Of a stretch of DNA of 18,490 nt, positions 14,139-18,490 are shown piece by piece. Numbering within the stretch: position 1 is the first letter of the stretch; each line of letters opens with the position of its first letter. The stretch comes from Coriobacteriia bacterium (GTDB taxonomy: Bacteria; Actinomycetota; Coriobacteriia; Anaerosomatales; SLCP01). The stretch spans positions 1 through 18,490 of the forward strand of contig SLCP01000129.1 in the NCBI GenBank assembly GCA_007125735.1, given 5' to 3'. Both the position numbers and the translations under genes were made by a program. The notes under the pieces were generated by a model. The model was not told the DNA's origin, made no database searches, and saw nothing but the letters and a program-made list of their open reading frames with translations.

Positions 14139-16550
14139 ATGAGTGAGAAGGCAACAGCAACGGTCGAGACGACGGGGTCGCCGCAGGCGGCGCCCCTCTC
14201 GACAGACGATCTCGCCGCGATGGACGCGTACTGGCGGGCCGCCAACTACCTGTCGGTGGGGCAGATCTACCTGCTCGACGACCCTCTGCTGCGCGAGCCG
14301 CTCGGCCTACACCACATCAAGCCGCGCCTCCTCGGCCACTGGGGCACCACGCCGGGGCTGAACTTCCTCTATGCGCACCTCAATCGCGTCATCTCACGCG
14401 ATGACCTCGACATGATCTTCATCACGGGCCCCGGGCACGGCGGGCCCGCCAACTGCGCGAACACGTGGCTCGAGGGCTCATACAGCGAGTACTACCCGGA
14501 CGTGACGCGCGACGAGGAGGGCATGCAGAAGCTCTTCAAGCAGTTCTCCTTCCCGGGCGGCGTGCCGAGTCACGCCGCTCCCGAGACCCCCGGTTCGATC
14601 CATGAAGGCGGAGAGCTCGGCTACGCGCTCTCGCACGCGTTCGGCGCGGCGTTCGACAACCCCGACCTCATCGTGGCGTGCGTGATCGGTGACGGCGAGG
14701 CCGAGACCGGGCCGCTCGCCGGCGCGTGGCACTCGAACAAGTTCCTGAACCCGGTGACCGACGGCGCCGTGCTCCCCATCCTCCACCTCAACGGCTACAA
14801 GATCGCCAACCCCACCGTGCTTGCGCGCATCCCCCATGAGGAGCTCGAGGCGTATCTCGAGGGCAACGGGTGGAAGCCGTACTTCGTCGAAGGAAGTGAT
14901 CCCGAGGCGATGCACCAGAAGATGGCCGCTGCGCTCGATACGGTCATCGCCGAGATACGCGCCCTGCAGGAGGAGTGCCGTGAGAGCGGCTGCATGACGC
15001 GCCCGACCTGGCCGATGATCGTGCTGCGCTCACCCAAGGGGTGGACCGGTCCAGCCGAGGTCGACGGCAAGAAGGTCGAGGACTACTGGCGCTCGCACCA
15101 GGTCCCGCTCGCTGACGTCGCGCACCGTCCCGACCGGCTCGCGATGCTCGAGGAGTGGCTGCGGAGCTACCGGCCCGAGGAGCTCTTCGACGAGGATGGG
15201 GCTCCTCGGCAGGAGATCCTGCGCTTTGTGCCCCAGGGCACGCGGCGGATGGGGGACAACCCGCACGCCAACGGAGGGGTTCTCCGCCACGACCTGCGCA
15301 TGCCCGACTACCGCGACTACGCGGTGACGGTCGAAGAACCGGGCCACGAGTTCGCCGAGGCCACGCGGGTGCTCGGCACCTTCCTGCGCGATATCATGGC
15401 CGCCAACCCCGACAACTTCCGCCTGTTCGGCCCCGACGAGACCGCCTCGAACCGCCTCGACGCCGTCTACGAGGTGAGCAAGAAGACGTGGCTCGCCGAC
15501 TACCTGCCTGAGGACGCCGACGGCGGCCAGCTCGCGCCTGACGGTCGCGTGATGGAGATCCTGAGCGAGCACACGTGCCTCGGGTGGCTCGAGGGCTACC
15601 TGCTCACCGGCCGCCACGGCCTGATCAGCACGTACGAGGCGTTCGCACACATCATCGACTCGATGTTCAACCAGCACGCCAAGTGGCTCAAAGTCGCCAA
15701 GAACGAGGTCGAGTGGCGCGCACCCATCGCATCGTGCAACATCCTGCTCTCCTCGCACGTGTGGCGCCAGGACCACAACGGTTTCACGCACCAGGATCCC
15801 GGCTTCATCGACAACGTCGTCAACAAGAAGGGCGACGTCGTGCGCGTCTACCTGCCACCGGACGCCAACACACTACTCTCCGTGGCCGACCACTGCCTGC
15901 GCAGCAAGGACTACGTGAACGTCATCGTGGCAGGCAAGCAGCCGTCCCCACAGTTCCTCGACATCGACGCCGCCGCGCGGCACTGCGCGAGCGGACTGGG
16001 CATCTGGGAGTGGGCGAGCAACGACAGGGGCAGCGAGCCCGACATCGTCATGGCGTGCGCCGGTGACGTGCCCACCGTCGAGACGCTCGCCGCGGTCGAC
16101 CTGCTCCGTCAGCACTTCCCCGACTTGAAGGTGCGCGTCGTCAACGTCGTGAACCTCATGAAGCTCCAGCCTGCCGAGGAGCACCCGCACGGCCTACCCG
16201 ACCGCGAGTTCGATGCGATCTTCACCGTCGACAAGCCGATCGTGTTCGCGTTCCACGGCTACCCGTGGCTCATCCACCGGCTCGCGTACCGTCGCACCAA
16301 CCACAAGAACCTTCACGTGCGCGGCTTCAAGGAGGAGGGGACCACGACCACGCCGTTCGACATGGTCGTCCTGAACGACCTCGATCGCTTCCACCTGTTC
16401 CACGACGCCGTGATGCGCGTAGCGGGCTTGGAACACATGGTCGCCTATGCGGGACAGTTCGTGCGCGACAAGCTGTTCGAGCACCGGGAGTACATCACGA
16501 CGTATGGCGAGGACATGCCCGAGATCCGCGACTGGCGCTGGCCGTACTGA
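14139..16550 (+). CDS. xfp: Xylulose-5-phosphate/fructose-6-phosphate phosphoketolase
   Basis: This 803-residue thiamine-diphosphate enzyme splits xylulose-5-P to acetyl phosphate plus glyceraldehyde-3-P, or fructose-6-P to acetyl phosphate plus erythrose-4-P. Length and order fit the family. Features are YWRAANYLSVGQIYL (31-45), LLGHWGTTPGLNFLYAHLN (64-82), GPGHGGPA (97-104), SIHEGGELGYALSHAFGAA (153-171), the ThDP/Mg motif GDGEAETGP (184-192) and LHLNGYKIANPT (215-226). The family end (RDWRWPY) is present. Whether it prefers xylulose-5-P only or both substrates cannot be read from motifs. ATG 14139 has GAGGAG 9 nt upstream. With ackA directly upstream it gives a full route from sugar phosphates to acetate with ATP gain. 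Confidence 0.97.
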   Translation: MSEKATATVETTGSPQAAPLSTDDLAAMDAYWRAANYLSVGQIYLLDDPLLREPLGLHHIKPRLLGHWGTTPGLNFLYAHLNRVISRDDLDMIFITGPGHGGPANCANTWLEGSYSEYYPDVTRDEEGMQKLFKQFSFPGGVPSHAAPETPGSIHEGGELGYALSHAFGAAFDNPDLIVACVIGDGEAETGPLAGAWHSNKFLNPVTDGAVLPILHLNGYKIANPTVLARIPHEELEAYLEGNGWKPYFVEGSDPEAMHQKMAAALDTVIAEIRALQEECRESGCMTRPTWPMIVLRSPKGWTGPAEVDGKKVEDYWRSHQVPLADVAHRPDRLAMLEEWLRSYRPEELFDEDGAPRQEILRFVPQGTRRMGDNPHANGGVLRHDLRMPDYRDYAVTVEEPGHEFAEATRVLGTFLRDIMAANPDNFRLFGPDETASNRLDAVYEVSKKTWLADYLPEDADGGQLAPDGRVMEILSEHTCLGWLEGYLLTGRHGLISTYEAFAHIIDSMFNQHAKWLKVAKNEVEWRAPIASCNILLSSHVWRQDHNGFTHQDPGFIDNVVNKKGDVVRVYLPPDANTLLSVADHCLRSKDYVNVIVAGKQPSPQFLDIDAAARHCASGLGIWEWASNDRGSEPDIVMACAGDVPTVETLAAVDLLRQHFPDLKVRVVNVVNLMKLQPAEEHPHGLPDREFDAIFTVDKPIVFAFHGYPWLIHRLAYRRTNHKNLHVRGFKEEGTTTTPFDMVVLNDLDRFHLFHDAVMRVAGLEHMVAYAGQFVRDKLFEHREYITTYGEDMPEIRDWRWPY

Positions 16551-16551
16551 G

Positions 16552-17454
16552 ATGAGTCTCCGCTATCCCGACCTGGCGGCGACCGGTGAGCTCGGCCGAC
16601 GCGCCGCCGAGGCCCTCGCCGGCCTCGCCGCCTGCCGGGCGTGTCCGCACGAGTGCACCGTCGACCGCACCGCAGGCGAGCGCGGCGTGTGTCGCGCGGG
16701 TGAGCTCGCGCGCGTCTCGAGCGCCGGGCCGCACTTCGGGGAGGAGCCGCCGCTCGTGGGGCGGGGCGGGTCGGGCACGGTGTTCTTCGCGTGGTGCAAC
16801 CTGCACTGCGTCTTCTGCCAGAACTACGACATCTCCCAGCTCGGGCACGGTGAGGACGTGACCGCGAGCGAGCTTGCGGAGGTGTTCCTCGGCGTGCAGC
16901 GGTCGGGGTGCGAGAACCTGAACCTCGTGAGCCCCACCCACTTCGCGCCGCAGATTCTCGCCGCGCTCGATATCGCCGCCTCCCGCGGCCTCGACATGCC
17001 GCTCGTCTGGAACACCGGCGGCTACGAGTCGCTTGCAATGCTTGCGCTGCTCGACGGCGTGGTCGACGTCTACATGCCCGACCTCAAGTACGCCGATGCC
17101 CCCACCGCCGCGCGACTCTCCGGCGCCGCCGACTACCCCGAGCGCGCGTTCGCCGCGTTGCGCGAGATGCACCGTCAGGTGGGCGACCTCGCACTCGACG
17201 AGCATGGCATCGCCCGCCGAGGACTCCTCGTGCGCCACCTCGTGCTCCCCGGCGGACTCGCAGGCACGCCTGCGGTCATGACGTTCCTTGCCGAGGAGAT
17301 CTCGCGCGACACTTACGTCAACGTCATGGACCAGTACCGGCCGTGTCACCGGGCAGACGAGCACTCCGAGATCACGCGGCGCGTCACTGCCGAGGAGTAC
17401 GCCGATGCGGTCGCCGCGGCGCGAGCGGCGGGACTCCACCGTTTCGCGCGGTGA
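16552..17454 (+). CDS. PflX-type radical SAM protein (PflA homologue, COG1313-like)
   Basis: This 300-residue protein has the radical SAM [4Fe-4S] motif CNLHCVFC (Cys82, Cys86, Cys89; CxxxCxxC), followed by QNYDISQ as in pyruvate formate-lyase-activating-enzyme homologues. Ahead of it is an extra Cys set, CRACPHEC...GVC (Cys28, 31, 35, 47), typical of the PflX-like family. Later landmarks are NLVSPTHF (124-131), VWNTGGYES (152-160), DVYMPDLKY and MDQYRPCH. Family members are annotated as possible glycyl-radical activators, but their true substrates are mostly unknown, and no glycyl radical enzyme is in this window. ATG 16552 lies one base after the phosphoketolase TGA, so translation is likely coupled. 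An upstream in-frame start at 16447 would overlap xfp by about 100 nt and add unconserved residues. It converges on the lipoprotein gene with 16 nt between. Confidence 0.87.
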   Translation: MSLRYPDLAATGELGRRAAEALAGLAACRACPHECTVDRTAGERGVCRAGELARVSSAGPHFGEEPPLVGRGGSGTVFFAWCNLHCVFCQNYDISQLGHGEDVTASELAEVFLGVQRSGCENLNLVSPTHFAPQILAALDIAASRGLDMPLVWNTGGYESLAMLALLDGVVDVYMPDLKYADAPTAARLSGAADYPERAFAALREMHRQVGDLALDEHGIARRGLLVRHLVLPGGLAGTPAVMTFLAEEISRDTYVNVMDQYRPCHRADEHSEITRRVTAEEYADAVAAARAAGLHRFAR

Positions 17455-17470
17455 GGCTGCGGCACCCGCT

Positions 17471-17896
17471 CTACTCGGCAGCGCTCGGTGCGTCGTCGAT
17501 CTCCTCGACCGTCTCGGCGATGATCTCCGGTCCGGCCATGCGGATCGACATGCCGTCGAACCGCTCGCCTACGACGCTGACCTGGCGACCCTCCAGGGGG
17601 GCGAGGACGTCGGCGAGTTCGTCGCCGTTGGCGATGACGGCGACGTTGGTGTCCTCGGCGCCGGTCGTGTCGACTACCGCCCAGAAGCCGCCTTCGAGGT
17701 CTACCCACGTGAGCGTACCGATGGCTTGCACGACGTCATCCTCCAGATCGTAGAGGCCGGGCGCGAGCCTGAGGTCGGCGCCGGGCGTATCGACAGCTCC
17801 GTTCGGTTCGTCGGTCGCCGGATCGTCTGCAGCACATCCGACGAGCACGAGCGCGAGCGAAAGTGCCAGTGCGAGCGCGAGTATTCGTGCGAACAT
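17471..17896 (-). CDS. Small secreted lipoprotein, possible OB-fold
   Basis: This 141-residue protein starts at ATG 17896 with AAGGGAGAAG upstream. The reading frame stays open far upstream, but that part is Arg-rich and has no family look, so the longer start is rejected. The N terminus is a lipoprotein signal: Arg4, an Ala/Leu core 5-19 and lipobox LVGC with Cys21. An acidic linker (DDPATDEPNG) follows. The mature domain (about 55-130) has alternating beta-like segments: AIGTLTWVDLEGGFWAVVD, then NVAVIANGDELADVLAPLEG, then RQVSVVGERFDGMSIRMAG. That spacing, a strand followed by a G-(x)-V-x-V-x-G strand, suggests a small beta-barrel of the OB kind, which is inference. The protein is anchored to the outer face of the cytoplasmic membrane; its function is unknown. 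Confidence 0.78.
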   Translation of the reverse strand: MFARILALALALSLALVLVGCAADDPATDEPNGAVDTPGADLRLAPGLYDLEDDVVQAIGTLTWVDLEGGFWAVVDTTGAEDTNVAVIANGDELADVLAPLEGRQVSVVGERFDGMSIRMAGPEIIAETVEEIDDAPSAAE

Positions 17897-18009
17897 GGCG
17901 CTTCTCCCTTCGGTCGGCACTGTTCTTACCCGCTTTGACGTGAGCCGGGGCGCGGCGGTTCGCCCACGATCGGAGGGAGTCGAGTACGTGGTGTGTCGTC
18001 CGGTGCCGC

Positions 18010-18309
18010 CTAGTCGTCGCTGCTCGTGTATGCCGCGGAGTCCTTCTCGAAGGCCTCCTCGACCATATTCCATGCGGCTTCCCAGTGCTCCTTCGCGGAT
18101 TCCCATGCACCGTCGTCGGTGTTGTCTAGTTCTGACAGCCGGGCCTCACCGTCATCGATATGCCGCTCGAGTCGGGAGACGGCCTCGTCGAGTTCCTGCC
18201 TGTCTTCCCCGTCGAGTTCGGTACCTCGTGCCCTGAGTTCGACGACGATTCCACGCCATTCGTCCAGCTTCGTCCTGCATATCGCGGAGCGATCCTGTCT
18301 TTCGGTCAT
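18010..18309 (-). CDS. Small acidic coiled-coil protein, sll1863-like stress-response family
   Basis: This 99-residue soluble protein starts at ATG 18309 with a very strong GGAGGAGGGG 6 nt upstream. It is almost wholly helical and charged: TKLDEWRGIVVELRARG, then a heptad-like stretch rich in Glu/Arg/Leu (about 36-62), then AWESAKEHWEAAWNMVEEAF near the C terminus. The KLDEW...I..L.A start and the W...K...W..AW..V..A end match the layout of proteins called sll1863-family stress response, as I remember them; the match is by pattern only. There is no signal peptide or membrane segment. The lipoprotein gene follows 113 nt downstream on the same strand with its own ribosome site. Confidence 0.72.
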   Translation of the reverse strand: MTERQDRSAICRTKLDEWRGIVVELRARGTELDGEDRQELDEAVSRLERHIDDGEARLSELDNTDDGAWESAKEHWEAAWNMVEEAFEKDSAAYTSSDD

Positions 18310-18351
18310 GCGCGCCCCTCCTCCATGATGCGCTCAGCCGTCGGCGCGACT

Positions 18352-18357
18352 ACTATA
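18352..18357 (-). promoter_or_regulatory. Candidate -10 box for the small coiled-coil protein gene
   Basis: TATAGT on the minus strand lies about 43 nt before the ATG at 18309, giving a leader of about 36 nt. It is one of few AT-rich spots here. No good -35 hexamer is seen at 16-18 nt, so this is tentative. Confidence 0.35.
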
Positions 18358-18370
18358 GAAGAGATACCCG

Positions 18371-18490
18371 CTACCCGCCGAACATCACCCCGGCGAGCAC
18401 GATGAGCGCGGTGATCCCGCAGAGCGCGAGGCCAACGCCCGCACGCTTCGCGAAGGGCGTGGAGAGCGCGAGCACGCCCGCCGCCGCACC
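18371..18490 (-). CDS. C-terminal end of a membrane protein, partial
   Basis: The minus strand is open from the window edge to TAG at 18373-18371 and encodes 39 residues. These are an Ala/Gly-rich start, a short basic loop (TPFAKRAG) and then a closing hydrophobic helix (VGLALCGITALIVLAGVMF) ending FGG. This reads as the last two membrane segments of a multi-pass protein. The family cannot be named from so little. The codon pattern is GC-rich at third positions like the neighbours. The coiled-coil gene lies downstream on the same strand, 61 nt from its stop. Confidence 0.6.
   Translation of the reverse strand, partial: GAAAGVLALSTPFAKRAGVGLALCGITALIVLAGVMFGG

Noticed and set aside
12440..14245. 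A 601-codon open frame on the minus strand across tRNA-Glu and ackA
   Set aside because: It reads through a tRNA gene and lies opposite unmistakable acetate kinase. It is a high-GC shadow.
16447..16551. Upstream start for the radical SAM gene inside xfp
   Set aside because: It would overlap the conserved xfp end by about 100 nt. ATG 16552, one base after the xfp stop, fits translational coupling.

Overview
The window is a GC-rich (very high third-position GC), densely packed bacterial chromosome segment. The best guess is an anaerobic or microaerophilic Actinomycetota, perhaps near the Coriobacteriia. This rests on GC content, fused trehalose synthase/phosphatase, a phosphoketolase/acetate kinase pair, secreted proteins with cell-wall-binding repeat 2 (CWB2) domains and a class E/F-like sortase. 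The taxonomic call is inference; there is no rRNA or other marker here.

Layout. 1-1580 (+) is the 3' part of a fused PabB-PabC (p-aminobenzoate synthesis) gene. 1590-4889 (-) is an osmotic-stress pair: bifunctional trehalose-6-phosphate synthase/phosphatase followed by an MscS-family channel, in one transcription unit converging on pabBC. 5086-5370 (+) is a tRNA-Lys(UUU)-tRNA-Glu(UUC) operon with a near-consensus promoter and a 12-bp hairpin terminator. 5524-11740 (+) is a cell-surface cluster: two tandem paralogous secreted proteins, each a seven-unit PD40/TolB-like beta-propeller followed by three CWB2 repeats, then a sortase and a multi-pass membrane protein. 11763-12431 (-) is a six-TM K+ channel with a TLGYGD filter. 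12647-12723 (+) is a second tRNA-Glu with an apparently 8-nt anticodon loop. 12878-17454 (+) is a carbon/energy operon: acetate kinase, phosphoketolase and a translationally coupled PflX-type radical SAM protein. 17471-18490 (-) holds a small lipoprotein, a small coiled-coil protein (sll1863-like) and the C-terminal end of a membrane protein.

How the parts work together. Phosphoketolase makes acetyl phosphate from xylulose-5-P/fructose-6-P and acetate kinase converts it to acetate plus ATP, so the two adjacent genes form a complete energy-yielding shunt. OtsAB (compatible solute synthesis) and MscS (solute release) form a logical osmotic-response pair. The surface cluster is the least explained part. 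It has two wall-binding propellers with a homogenised CWB2 half (86 identical nucleotides including silent sites), a regular 174-bp blade repeat and a recurring acidic D-x-D-x-N-(G/N)-x-x-D-like loop. It sits beside a sortase for which no LPXTG-type substrate is visible in the window.
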